The position numbers and the translations under genes were made by a program. Shown here in pieces: positions 30,441 to 41,233 of a stretch of DNA of 64,000 nt (position 1 is the first letter of the stretch; each line of letters opens with the position of its first letter). The stretch is taken from the NCBI RefSeq assembly GCF_902167145.1, contig NW_023366926.1:143306-207305 (forward strand), in the 5' to 3' direction. Under the pieces are notes generated by a model. It had not been told where the DNA came from. It did not search any database and saw only the letters and a program-made list of their open reading frames with translations. The stretch is from Zea mays. Its lineage: Eukaryota; Streptophyta; Magnoliopsida; Poales; Poaceae.

Positions 30441-33056
30441 TCACATGGGTCTCATACCCATTTCCCTCGATGCACTTTCTATCACATTGCGTGATAGACC
30501 CTTAGTAAATTGATCTGCCAGATTATTTGATGTGTGGACATAATCCACAGTTATAACTCCGGAGTTTTTCAACTTTTTGACAGATTTCAATCTCCTCTTA
30601 ACATGCCTTGTAGACTTCATGTTATTCCTAGAACTGTTAACCTTTGTAATCACCGTTTGGTTGTCACAGTTCATGGAAATAGCCGGTATCGATTTTTCAA
30701 CTACCGGTAAGTCCAATAGGAAATCACGAAGCCACTCGGCCTCAGCCCCAGCAGTGTCTAATGCTGCGAGTTCTGCTTCCATTGTAGACTTCGTTAAGAT
30801 AGTCTGCTTGCAAGACTTCCAGGAAACAGCGCCACCTCCAAACAGAAACACATATCCGCTTGTGGCATAAAGCTCATCAGCATCAGAAATCCAGTTGGCA
30901 TCACAATAGCCTTCCAGCACTTTTGGGTTTCCGGTATAATGAATACCGTATGTCATAGTACCTTTCAAATACCGCAACACTCTCTCAAGAGCACGCCAGT
31001 GATCATCTCCTGGTTTCGACACAAACCGACTTAGCTTACTCACAGCATAAGAGATGTCTGGCCTTGTTGCACTTGCAAGGTACATGAGTGAGCCAATGAT
31101 CTGGGAGTATGTCAATTGATCCCTTGCTATTCTCCGATTCTTTCTTAATAGCACACTGGGGTCATAAGGTGTTGGAGCAGGATCACAGTCACTAAAACCA
31201 AAGCGACTCAATACCTTTTCCACATAATGGGATTGTAACAAAGTTACCCCACCATCAGCTTCTCTAACAAGCTTGATGTTTAGAATGACATCAGCTTCTC
31301 CCAAATCTTTCATCTCGAAATTGCTCGATAGAAGATTTTTAACTTCCTCAATCACATTGAGATTTGATCCAAAGATCAAAATGTCATCAACATAAAGGCA
31401 CAGCATAACAGACTCACCCCCACCATACCGATAGTATACACACGTGTCAGATTCATTTACAACAAAGCCAGCTGCTGTAAGAGTATTATCAAATTTTTCA
31501 TGCCATTGCTTAGGTGCTTGTTTTAGGCCATACAGTGATTTTATCAACCTGCACACCTTGTTCTCTTGACCATCCGCTATAAACCCTTCTGGCTGATCCA
31601 TATAGATCTCCTCATCCAACTCTCCATTTAGGAAAGCTGTCTTAACATCCATCTGATGAATGATAAGACCATAAGAGGCTGCCACGGCTATTAATGTGCG
31701 AATTGTAGTCAATCGAGCCACTGGTGAGTAGGTATCAAAGAAATCTTCACCCTCCTTTTGGGTATATCCTTTGGCCACAAGCCTTGCCTTGTACCTCTCG
31801 ATTGTACCATCAGGCCTAAGCTTTTTCTTGAAGATCCATTTGCAACCTATAGGTTGACAACCATAAGGACGGTCAACGACCTCCCAAGTTCCATTAGACA
31901 TAATAGATTCCATCTCACTCCTTACTGCTTCCTTCCATAAGTCAGCATCAGGAGAGGAATATGCCTCACTAATGGTAGTTGGTGTGTCTTCCACAAGGTA
32001 CACTATAAAGTCATTACCAAAGGATTTTGCAACCCTCTGTCTCTTGCTCTTTCGAGTGACTATAGTGTCATCCTCCTCAGGGATGTGCACGTGAGAATCC
32101 TCAGCATGATCTATAGGAATCGACAGTTCGTGCTCATGGGGAATTATAGTCTCATGACTTGTATCACTAGGTGTATTCTTCATAGGAAATTCATTCTCAA
32201 AAAATGTTGCGTCTCTTGATTCCATGATAGTATCAACATACGTATCAGGCACATCAGATTTTATAATTAAGAACCTATACCCAGTGCTGTGAAAAAAGTA
32301 CCCAAGGAATATACAGTCAACAGTTTTAGGTCCAAGTTTACGCTTTTTGTTGATTGGCACATTCACTTTAGCCAAGCAACCCCAAGTGCGCAAATATGAG
32401 AGATTTAATCTTCTCTTTTCCCATTCCTCAAATGGAGTGATCTCTTTGTTCTTTGTTGGAACTCTATTCAGGACATGACATGCTGTCAAAATCGCCTCAC
32501 CCCACCATGCCTTGGATAATCCCGCTGTACTCAACATGGCATTCACCAAATCTGTTAGAGTGCGGTTTTTCCTTTCAGCAATCCCATTGGATTGTGGTGA
32601 GAATGGCGGTGTCCTCTCATGAATAATACCATGTTCCACGCAGAACTCATCGAACACATTAGAGAAATATTCTCCACCTCGATCAGACCTTAACCGTTTT
32701 ATTTTCCTCTCAAGTTGGTTCTCAACTTCAGCTTTATAGGCCTTAAAATAATTGAACGCTTCATCTTTTGTTTTTAAGAGATACACATAACAAAATCTAG
32801 TGGAGTCATCTATAAAAGTGAGAAAGTATCTTTTACCACCTTTGGTCAAAATTCCATTCATCTCGCATAGATCAGAATGAACAAGTTCTAGAGGTGCCAA
32901 ACTCCTCGCCTCAGCAGCCTTGTGAGGCTTGCGGGGTTGTTTTGATTCAACACACACATGGCACTTAGACTTTTTGACCAAGTTAAATTTAGGAATTAAA
33001 TTTATATTTGCTAACCGCATAAGACAGCCAAAGCTTGCATGACAAAAACGTGAATG
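30441..33056 (-). CDS. pol: copia pol: integrase, reverse transcriptase, RNase H
   Basis: The frame is the direct continuation of gag past a TAG at 33057-33059, and an 859-codon part starts [10 protein letters not shown] at 33020. Integrase has the zinc-binding H pair (right after the TAG, HSRFCH) and C20/C23, with catalytic D50 (HSDLC), D113 (SDRGGEY) and E149 (GIAERKNR). RT spans about 380-625 with [20 protein letters not shown] and YVDD at 543-546. RNase H spans about 710-800 ([16 protein letters not shown]). Length and order are normal for copia. It lacks its own start, so expression would need readthrough of, or initiation after, the TAG. Confidence 0.93.
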   Translation of the reverse strand, partial: HSRFCHASFGCLMRLANINLIPKFNLVKKSKCHVCVESKQPRKPHKAAEARSLAPLELVHSDLCEMNGILTKGGKRYFLTFIDDSTRFCYVYLLKTKDEAFNYFKAYKAEVENQLERKIKRLRSDRGGEYFSNVFDEFCVEHGIIHERTPPFSPQSNGIAERKNRTLTDLVNAMLSTAGLSKAWWGEAILTACHVLNRVPTKNKEITPFEEWEKRRLNLSYLRTWGCLAKVNVPINKKRKLGPKTVDCIFLGYFFHSTGYRFLIIKSDVPDTYVDTIMESRDATFFENEFPMKNTPSDTSHETIIPHEHELSIPIDHAEDSHVHIPEEDDTIVTRKSKRQRVAKSFGNDFIVYLVEDTPTTISEAYSSPDADLWKEAVRSEMESIMSNGTWEVVDRPYGCQPIGCKWIFKKKLRPDGTIERYKARLVAKGYTQKEGEDFFDTYSPVARLTTIRTLIAVAASYGLIIHQMDVKTAFLNGELDEEIYMDQPEGFIADGQENKVCRLIKSLYGLKQAPKQWHEKFDNTLTAAGFVVNESDTCVYYRYGGGESVMLCLYVDDILIFGSNLNVIEEVKNLLSSNFEMKDLGEADVILNIKLVREADGGVTLLQSHYVEKVLSRFGFSDCDPAPTPYDPSVLLRKNRRIARDQLTYSQIIGSLMYLASATRPDISYAVSKLSRFVSKPGDDHWRALERVLRYLKGTMTYGIHYTGNPKVLEGYCDANWISDADELYATSGYVFLFGGGAVSWKSCKQTILTKSTMEAELAALDTAGAEAEWLRDFLLDLPVVEKSIPAISMNCDNQTVITKVNSSRNNMKSTRHVKRRLKSVKKLKNSGVITVDYVHTSNNLADQFTKGLSRNVIESASREMGMRPM

Positions 33057-34382
33057 CTATAAATCTGACTCATCAGAAAAATGAACAGAATTCACCAGTT
33101 TATTACACACATCATGCAGTGATAAGCGGAACAACCCTCCGCAGTCATATCCTTTACCAACAAAAGTACCATGTTTCGACACAACACATTTATTTGACTC
33201 AAGAACAACTTTGTATCCATCTCGACATAGCATAGAAGCGCTAACGAGATTCTTCTTGATAGAGGGCACATGCTGCACGCTCTTCAATGGCACCGTCTTT
33301 CCCGAAGTAAACTTCAGAATGACCGTACCAACACCAAGAACATGAGCACGCGACCCATTACCCATCAACAAGGCGCCAGACCTCCCGACCTGGTAGGAAG
33401 TGAACATAGAGGCATCAGCACACACATGAATGTTTGCACCACTGTCCATCCACCACTCAGGTGAATTACAGACTGAAAGAACAAATGGTAAAGAATTACC
33501 ATACCCAGATGTTCCTCCTTCAGTTTCAGTGGTTACAACATTAGCTGATTTCTTGTCTTGAGTGAACTTGCGATCAGGGCACTCTCTTGCCCAATGTTGA
33601 TCACTGCCACAGACAAAACATCCTCCCTTTCCCTTGTTATTGTTGTTCTTCTTTTTAAATTGTGCTGTATGAACAGGTTTATTTGCGTTCTCTGGTTTGT
33701 TCTGGTTTTTCTTCTTGTTAAACTTGCGGAAGTTTCTCTTCTGCACCACATTAGAAGTAGAGGTCTCAACACCTTTTCCACTGTCCTTTGTTCTAGCCCT
33801 TTCCTCAACATCAAGAGTACCAATGAGCTCTTCCACATTGAACTCTTGTCTCTTATGTTTGAGAGAGGTAGCAAAGTCCTTCCAAGAAGGTGGTAACTTG
33901 GCAATTATACCGCCAGCCACAAACTTGTCAGGCAAAGGACAAGGAAAAAGTTCGAGTTCCTTAGCTAGTGCCTGAAACTCATGAGCCTGTTCCACTACAG
34001 ATCGGTTCTCAACCATCTTGTAGTCATACAGCTGCTCCATGAGATACAGCTCGCTACCAGCGTCAGTTACTCCAAACTTTCCGACAAGTGCATCCCACAG
34101 CTCTTTCCCTGTGGGAAGGATGATATAGCTTTTCTGGAATTTTGTATCCAGTGCGCTAATTACTGCTCCTCGAAAGAGGTTGTCTTCAGCCTTAAACTTA
34201 GCCTCATCCTCAGGAGGTAAGTTGGCAGGCTTGCCCTCAGCGGCATGAAAACAAGACATTGCAGTTAGCCACAATTCCATTTTAGCTTTCCATATCAAGA
34301 AGTTTTTACCGTCAAAAGGATCAGGCTTTAGCACAGTAGCAAAACCTCTGACAGAAAAATGCCTAACATTAGGTTTTTGGAT
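33057..34382 (-). CDS. gag: copia gag and protease, open into the 5' LTR
   Basis: The internal region opens at once with coding sequence (IQKPNVRHFSVRGFATVLKP) and has no ATG of its own until KAKMELW. The frame is open back into the LTR to 34928, where nearby in-frame ATGs (MVRKMPIFLT) could start it. Numbering from 34928: UBN2/gag region about 190-380, CCHC zinc knuckle CFVCGSDQHWAREC 437-450, protease DSGA 495-498, then the pre-integrase GMKKNLVS-like part. It ends at TAG 33057-33059, where W of the LWH integrase motif is expected. Usual leader and primer site are missing. Confidence 0.85.
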   Translation of the reverse strand: MQKPNVRHFSVRGFATVLKPDPFDGKNFLIWKAKMELWLTAMSCFHAAEGKPANLPPEDEAKFKAEDNLFRGAVISALDTKFQKSYIILPTGKELWDALVGKFGVTDAGSELYLMEQLYDYKMVENRSVVEQAHEFQALAKELELFPCPLPDKFVAGGIIAKLPPSWKDFATSLKHKRQEFNVEELIGTLDVEERARTKDSGKGVETSTSNVVQKRNFRKFNKKKNQNKPENANKPVHTAQFKKKNNNNKGKGGCFVCGSDQHWARECPDRKFTQDKKSANVVTTETEGGTSGYGNSLPFVLSVCNSPEWWMDSGANIHVCADASMFTSYQVGRSGALLMGNGSRAHVLGVGTVILKFTSGKTVPLKSVQHVPSIKKNLVSASMLCRDGYKVVLESNKCVVSKHGTFVGKGYDCGGLFRLSLHDVCNKLVNSVHFSDESDL

Positions 34383-35500
34383 TGTTAGAAATATAGGCAT
34401 TTTCCGTACCATTTTAATTCCATAAATTAACATTATGGTGATGACATATAATACATAATCAAACATAGATAACATGATCTCAAAAATATCCATAACAATA
34501 TGGATCATGAGAACACAAAGCATATGAAGCATGTAAATCATATAAATAAAATAAGTATATAAACATGGTTCATGGATTATTGCGGAACAACTGGAAATAA
34601 ACAGATAATAATATAAACAGGATGACTTATAATACGATAGAACAAAACTACATACGACATATATAATATGCAGAATATAAAACTGTAATGAACTGAATTG
34701 ATCATACCCTCCCATGCGCTCCGAGGATCCTGATCCTTGTCCAACTTCTTTTGTCATCCGATCGAGATGAAGACAGCAAGAACGACAGACGTTGGGCAGT
34801 CGCGAAGACGCTCCCCAAAAACCTAATTGCCGATCCCCCGTGCAAGGTCTCAAACGGCACCGGTTTCGGAGGCACCTGCCCTCTCGCTTCTCTGTGCGCG
34901 TAGAGTCACGAGATGGAAATACCCTCACTCGGCTGCTGGATTGTGTTCTGAAAGTGTTTTCTCGCGTGTACCGAGTGACAGGGGTGCTCCTCTATTTAAC
35001 CTCTCGCAGAGGGAAGCTGAAGGAGAAAGGTCGCCGAGTCACGCCAAGAGTCGGCCAGCTCTAGCCGAGTTATGCCATGAGTCGGCCAGCTCTCGCCGAG
35101 TCACGCCATAAGTCGGCAGCTGAAGGAGAAGGGTCACTCGGCTGGCTGACGAAGAGACAGGGTCACTCGGCAGACGAAGAGACAGGGTCACTCGGCTGAC
35201 GTACGCGGTTAGTGAGTGCTAAAAATTAACACATCCACACCACGCCCGCTCGCCTGCCTGCCACGCCACGCCACGCCACGCCCGGCCCGGCCCGGCCGGC
35301 GGCGGCGGCGGCGCGCGCGCGCGCGCGTGTGGCACGCCCCTGTCCATTTCTTGACTTCTCAAGTTAAGTGGAATAAATCCCACCATATAAGTCAAGGCAA
35401 AAGACCCTTGGACTTCCAATGTGGTACTATTGGTATTCTCCACCATTACACACCATAGAGTTTATTCAATAAATGGGCCAAGCCCATAAAAGATCCAACA
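34383..35500 (-). repeat. copia 5' LTR
   Basis: 1118 bp, near-identical to the 3' LTR; shorter mainly through microsatellite differences at 35246-35330. The TATA-like motif is at about 34991-35000. A 182-codon frame through its AT-rich 3' part is in frame with gag. Confidence 0.95.
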
Positions 35501-36457
35501 GCCTGCTCCTTGTCGTCCGCACTTCCCTGGCCGACGCCGACGTCTAACCCCATGGCTGTGTGTTCCCGACCGGTGCGCCTGCTGTTGCTGCTGTGCAACA
35601 CCCAGCTAGCCGAGCTGCCAGCAGCCCCGCGTGTTGTCCCTCGTAGCCCCGCGCTGCGCAAGCAGCTCAACAGCCAAGCCCCACGCGCAGGTTCCCCCCT
35701 AATGCGCGTTCCGTCCCCCATGGTCAATCCCGTGCATGCGTCCATGTTTGGAGAGGGAACCGCTCCGTCGTTGACTTGTTTCCGGGAAGAAGAAGCTAGC
35801 CACATGTGATCCTAAGCTTGGGATCTTCTATGGCTGTGTTTCGTGTGACCATATGTGTGGCCAGCCTCTAGCCAATAATAATTAGCCACGTTGCTTAAAA
35901 TCCGTGAAGTACTAAATAATTAATATATGTTGCGTTATAAATCTGATTCCCTTCGTTCAATTTACATTAGCTTCATAATAACGTCACCGGTGAGTTAATA
36001 ATATTATTTTATCGTGACGCGTGTTTTAACTAATTAATTGTTTGTTTATTTATCTGATGGCTATTAAAGTAGTGATCTAATTAAAAATAATGTATAGTTT
36101 TAATTTGCGCAAGTGTAAATGGACGTTAACATGATTTATGTCAACTTAAATGTTTATATTTGTTTAACATGTGTTCATTCTAAACACGACATCTGTTAAT
36201 GATTTCCCGTTTGTCGTGTTGTTCGCGCACGTCGTCGCCTCGCTGTAGCGTTTGCGAGTTCGCGTCTTGCACTGTAGCCCGCGTACTACCTGTGAGTTGT
36301 CGAGCGGACCGCTCGTGCTATCCTCATGTGTCGTTGTTGCTGTTCACATGCGGTTTGCGCACGCTGTCGTGTGCCACATCGTTTAAATTCCGCGAACCAT
36401 TAAATATCCAATATATTTGTGTTGAAAATCCGTTTCGACTTATTTCTTTTGTGTTAG
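35501..36457 (+). mobile_element. middle Tekay LTR, segment between copia and Tat insertions
   Basis: It resumes the sequence broken at 28764 after the GCCTG duplication. It holds AT-rich sequence with GGCTATTAAAGTAGTGATCT near 36058, echoed by AGTTATTAAAGTAGCAATCT near 45914, followed by CGCG-rich tracts. This points to a large internally duplicated unit in the LTR. It ends with the GTTAG target site (36453-36457). Confidence 0.6.
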
Positions 36458-37040
36458 TGTTGGGGACTTGTTCTCAAATGCTATGAGTCAAGAACAAGGC
36501 AACATAAAGTGTTAAATGTTAATGCCCTTCGTCCAACGAAGCATTATTCCTTTGGGGATTAATGGTCTTTGGACGAAGGTTGATTACAGTTCAATTATGA
36601 AGACTAAATCTTCGTAATTGTATTTAAATAGATCGTATAAATAACATAAAACACAGAGTATCGAAGGTAAACGAATCATAATGAACCACATTATGAATAT
36701 TCATTATATTTATTCATTGAACACAATTATACCTTTGCCTTGGCAAAGACTGGTTCCCAAATGATGCGATCGCCAATACTAGAGTGCGTGAACAGTAACG
36801 GAATTCTGTTCACTATTTATAGGCACAGGACGCAGCCTGTGAGGAATTACAAATACGCCCCTTATAAAAGCTTACAACATTGACTCAGACCTTTATGGAC
36901 TAAAAGGTCATTCTATCTTTAAGTCGGTTTGTAATACCGAAGCTTCACAAAGAGGAACCTTCGGCTATCTTATACAAACAGCTTCAGCCGAGAACCACTT
37001 CTTCCTATAAGACCTTCGGCGACGAAGCATAGACCCAACA
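36458..37040 (-). repeat. Tat element 3' LTR
   Basis: 583 bp; plus-strand ends TGTTGGGG and CCCAACA. A TATA box CTATAAATAG on the minus strand is at 36813-36822. Rich in CCGAAG/CTTCGG words, as is the rest of the element. Confidence 0.95.
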
Positions 37041-37299
37041 GTAGCCCCTTTCGCGGTGCTAGATCGTTTTTCGTAACGAGCTTGACCCGTGAAAAAAGTC
37101 TCTTAAGCTTCGGAGCGCCGAAGGTCTTAAAAAACACCTTCCCTTAGCTCGTTGTCGAGAAACGATTTGATCTCCCAGCGTGTAGCGGCCCCACCTTGCA
37201 GAGTTACTGTTCAGTCTCTGCGGTCCACCACGCAGCGAGTGCGAGCGGGTGTCCGCCTGGTGTAAAAATTCTGGCGCTTCGCCTTCTTACCTGCAGCAC

Positions 37300-37307
37300 T
37301 ATATAAA
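37300..37307 (+). promoter_or_regulatory. TATA box of the antisense gene
   Basis: TATATAAA on the plus strand, about 170 bp before the ATG of the antisense gene and outside the LTR. No ATG occurs between a start about 30 nt downstream and the ATG at 37475, so the leader would be clean. Position and spacing fit a plant core promoter, but a transcript is not shown by sequence alone. Confidence 0.6.
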
Positions 37308-37474
37308 CAGACGAGTAGGTGTGAAGTTACCACAGCATTCATTGCTATTTGTACTGTTTTGCTGCCAAAATTTTTAACCGTCACCGAAGCTTGTCTGTCA
37401 GAGTCGAACGAAGCTCCAGTTTGAAACCTGCTTCGGAGGAAGAAAGTATTAACGTTCCGCGAGTTCATAATTGA

Positions 37475-40381
37475 ATGGCCAGAGTGCGTTCTACTGCCAG
37501 GGTTGAGCGTGAGGGGGACGAAACTGAAGCTTCGGAGACTGTTCCCATCTCCGAAGCTATGCAACGATCCGGGCTAGTGACCTCGGAAAAGATCCCTCAT
37601 GATGATGTAGAACAAGCAGAACAAGCAATCGCTGAAGCAGAAGAAGAAGATATTGAGGAAACTGATTCTGAAGATGATTATCGCATTGCCATGCCAAGCA
37701 AGCCCAGCCACTTGGACTTCGGGAAATCTACTGTTTCGAAGGCTGATCTGTCCAAGATGGTAAAGTCAGGCTTTTTTACTGAAAATCAGAAGAAGCTATT
37801 ACGCTTCGGAGGAGAAGAAACTACCCCAAAACCAGAGAAAGATGAAATTGTTATTTTCAAGAGCTTTTTAAAAGCTGGATTAAGATTCCCCCTACATGGG
37901 ATCATTGCAGAGGTGCTGAAGAGGTTCGGTATCTATTTTCATCAGCTGACCCCTAACGCTATCGTTAGGCTTATTGTTTATATCTGGGCAATCCGAAGCC
38001 AAGCAGTGGAACCATTTGCGGACAGCTTCTGCCGGGTTCACGAGTTGCATTATCAAACAAAGGCTAGAAAAGATGGATTGCACGATAATTTTGGTTGCTA
38101 TAACTTCGCCTATCGAAAAACTACAAAGTTTCCTGTAATTAGCTACCGAAGCAAGTGGGCAGCAGGCTGGAAATCAGAGTGGTTCTATGTCAAGATTAAT
38201 GACGACAAGGAAAAGCTTGTGCAAAGCCCGCTGGAACTAATCTTCGGAGAAACCCGACCTCGCTGCGACATGACACCCGAAGGTCCAACACAACAAGCAA
38301 TGAGTGAATTCAGAATTATTGCAGAGCATATCAGCACAAGGGACCTTGTTCAAGAGTTTTTAGCTTTCAAAGTTTTTCCCAGTTTGAAAGAATGGGAAAT
38401 GCCGAAGCTACAGGGGGAAAAGAGAGAAGGTGAACTTGTACGTTTACCTTACTATTTCAAGTTTAAAAAGTACTTTAAAACACCTTGTCAAGAGTGGCTA
38501 GATACAATTGAAGCAATGTGCAATGAAATTCTTGGCAATTATTCCAAAAAGGAAGATCAATTGATGACCGCCGCCTTCGGCACCCGTCCGAAGCGAAGGC
38601 TAAATCGAGTGCTGGATGCCTTGGGCTTTGATTATCCTGATTATGAAAATCTGAACAAAGGTGCTGGGGGCCAAAAAAGAAAAAGGATAACTGAGGCCAT
38701 AAGTGAAGAAAAAGAACCATTAAAGAAGAAAATTCCGAAGAAGAGGAAAACTTCTTCTCCGAAGCACCAAATATCCGAAGCAGAAGAAACCCCCGCATCA
38801 CCTTCTGCTGCTGTCGTTGAGGAAATTCTGAAGGTAATGACTGAAACCTTACCTGCGAAGCTAAGTCCACTGGACCCTCAACTGACAAAGTTTTTTCAGA
38901 AGGACAAGGAGCCCGAAAAATCGAAGAAGACAATCAAGGCAAAGAAACAAAGAATTATCACTGTGACAGAAGTAATTGACAAGACACCGCCAAGAGCTTC
39001 GGTCCAGAAAACACCAGCGGCTGCAGAGAAGACAGATATTGAAATTGCACCTTTGGAGGTCGCAGCTGCCGAAGTTGCCTCAGCTGAAGATTTGAACCTG
39101 GAGAGCACAATTGAACATATTGACCAACTACTGCTAGACATGGCTGCAGAAGAGGCTACTACCGCCGCCGAAGAGGCCGTAACCGCAGCTTCGGGAAAAG
39201 GAAAAGAAATTGCTGACGAAGCTTTAGAAAACGAAGCCTTCATGTTCCAGAATTTAGTTGGAGAACAACTATCAAAAGCTGAAATAGAAGAGCTTAGAGA
39301 GTATGCCAAATCCTGTGGATACAAACCTGGGGCACTCCTCTTCGGAGGCGTTGACGACGAAAAATTAGATTGCATTCGAGATCAAACTGGGGCCAAAATT
39401 ATCGGTACTCTGTCAAAGAGTATCGGCTTCCCGAAGCTGGAAACAGACATCAGCCGCTACCGACGACAACATGTCGTTGGTAGTTTATTTTATTCCAACT
39501 TCAAGGTGATACTTGTCCCTTAACTCTATTGTTTCTAAGAATAAAAACATGTCTGACGAAGGTTATTTTCGTGCAGAGCATGCTGTTGAGCAAAGCCTTG
39601 CAAATGCAGCAAGATCTTGAAGATAAGAAGCACGAAGTTATAATTGAAAATTTGGAAAGCAGAATAAAGGAGCAATCGGATGTTATTGAGAAAAAGAACT
39701 TTGAGCTCCAGGCAACCGAAGGTTCATTGGCGGAAGCTGAAGCAAAAATAACAGAACTAAACACGAAGCTTCTCCGCCAGTCTGAACAGTTCGAACGAGA
39801 AAAGCTAGAGCTTAATGCAAAACTTGAAGCCGAAGCTCAAGAAAATTCAGATTTGAGAAAACTATTGACAGGCCTTCGAGAAAAATGTCTAGAATTTAGC
39901 AATAAATGCATTCAACGCTTAAGAAAGATTTTTTACTCAGTTGGAGCCAGTAGTGAAAAATTCACCCCCTCAGCTGAAGATCTACCAAAAACCTTCGAAC
40001 ATATTGAGGGGGAGATTGACGAGCTCGACGAAGTCATAGCTGGGCATGGTGACTTTTGTGCCTGGGTGGCTTCTCGAGGCACTGCTGCAGCTTTCCTGAA
40101 GGCTGGCTGCGATCATGCAAAGATTGTCAATAGGCCAAATTTCACCTTATCACCATCAATCCTGGATGATATTCCTGATCTCGCCCGGAGTATCTCGAAT
40201 AGATTTGTAAAAATGATATGGACAAAAGGTGGGCGGGAAAAGGCTGGAGACGAAGCTCGTAGCCACCTTGAACCAGTAAGAAACCATACCTTATGCTTAC
40301 CTTTTCCTGAAAGCTCGATTTTGACTTACAACGACCTTAATCATATAGGATGACGAAGCCGAAGCCGATGATCAAAAATGA
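37475..40381 (+). CDS. antisense three-exon gene of the Tat element (Transposase_28-like, coiled-coil protein)
   Basis: ATG at 37475 in good context (GAATGGCC). Exons 37475-39505, 39577-40275 and 40349-40381 with phase-0 introns (39506-39576, 71 bp, AAG/GTGATA..GTGCAG/AG; 40276-40348, 73 bp, CCA/GTAAGA..ATATAG/GA) give about 920 codons ending DDEAEADDQK and TGA. N-terminus is acidic (EEEDIEETDSEDD). Residues about 125-245 (GLRFPLHGIIAEVLKRFGIY, FHQLTPNAIVRLIVYIWAI, FYVKI) resemble the Pfam 'putative gypsy type transposon' domain seen in plant elements. A basic KKKIPKKRK segment near 430-445 could be a nuclear signal. Exon 2 encodes a long coiled coil. Antisense extra ORFs are known in some plant Ty3/gypsy elements; the function is unknown. 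Frames stay open over 2.9 kb despite the damaged pol. Confidence 0.8.
39506..39576 (+). other. predicted intron 1 of the antisense gene
   Basis: 71 bp, GT at 39506 and TTATTTTCGTGCAG at its end. It contains the only stop between the two long open frames, and removing it keeps the reading frame (NFK to SMLLSK). Confidence 0.7.
40276..40348 (+). other. predicted intron 2 of the antisense gene
   Basis: 73 bp, GTAAGA donor and CATATAG acceptor. It joins HLEP to DDEAEADDQK. The acidic DEAEA tail matches the style of the rest of the protein, which supports the splice. Confidence 0.6.
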
Positions 40382-41233
40382 CGCCGAAGCTGAAGGTCCT
40401 TGGAGATTAGATAGTAGACTGTATACAGTACTTGAGAAACTTCTGAGATAACTTTTGTAAATGTAACTAAAACTTTTGAGATAACTTCTGTTCATACCTT
40501 GTTATATATCCTTATCATATATGTATGAGAAATGCTTTGATGTGGACAAAATTTTCTTTTGAGCCGAAGGTGAAAAAACACCTTCCCTTCTTTTCGTACG
40601 CAGCAAAGCATAAAAACAACATTTTTCCTTTTTTCCGAAGCTCTCTTTTTTGTGCTCGAAGCTCTTTTTTTTCCTTCTTTTTTCTCTTTTCACCGAAGCA
40701 ACCATTTATGCCATGAAGATGATTATTCTACATATGCCTAAATGAATGTTTATGAATGCAAATGCTATGATGTGATGCGATGTGCAAATGAATGGCCAAA
40801 CACGTATCCGAAGCCATATTCACAGCCATTATTTTCTTAAAAACAATCGCACCTCAGCTCTGCATTCCCTTAGGAACGACTTTGGAGCTTCTTCGCCTTT
40901 ACTTTTGGCGGAATCAGCGTTGACTTTTCGCTGTAAGCTCTGCATTCCCTTAGGAACGACTTTGGAGCTTCTTCGCCTTTACTTTTGGCGGAATCAGCGT
41001 TGACTTTTCGCTGTAAGCTCTGCATTCCCTTAGGAACGACTTTGGAGCTTCTTCGCCTTTACTTTTGGCACTCGATGGTGCGTTCTCAGCTTTTACATTT
41101 ACATTCCTTGGGGGATTTTGCTCTTATAAAACTAAGAAAGGAAATTACATATGCTGGCCCCATTAAAAACCTTTCTCCCCCTTCGGAAAGGAAAAGGGTG
41201 CCATGAAAGAAAAATATGAAAAATTACATCGAG
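40382..41233. other. intergenic region between antisense gene and integrase
   Basis: The two transcription units converge here. It holds T- and A-rich stretches (40590-40690), then an 80-bp tandem repeat (40857-41070). It would serve as the 3' end of the plus-strand gene. Confidence 0.6.
40857..41070. repeat. 80-bp tandem repeat
   Basis: TGCATTCCCTTAGGAACGAC occurs at 40861, 40941 and 41021 exactly 80 bp apart, with the full unit (through TTTTGGCGGAATCAGCGTTG) repeated without change by eye. About 2.6 units. Confidence 0.95.

Larger units (their letters stand above)
28765..35500 (-). mobile_element. Ty1/copia retrotransposon, minus strand
   Basis: 6.7-kb insertion with LTRs 34383-35500 (5') and 28765-29900 (3') and a perfect 5-bp target duplication GCCTG (28760-28764 and 35501-35505). 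On the minus strand the LTR starts TGTTGGATC and ends CTAACA. The polypurine tract TTTGGTGGGGAT lies just before the 3' LTR. Gag-PR-INT-RT-RNase H order shows copia. The two LTRs differ at only a handful of bases plus microsatellite length, so the insertion is recent. One in-frame TAG interrupts an otherwise open gag-pol, and no primer site is seen after the 5' LTR. Confidence 0.95.
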
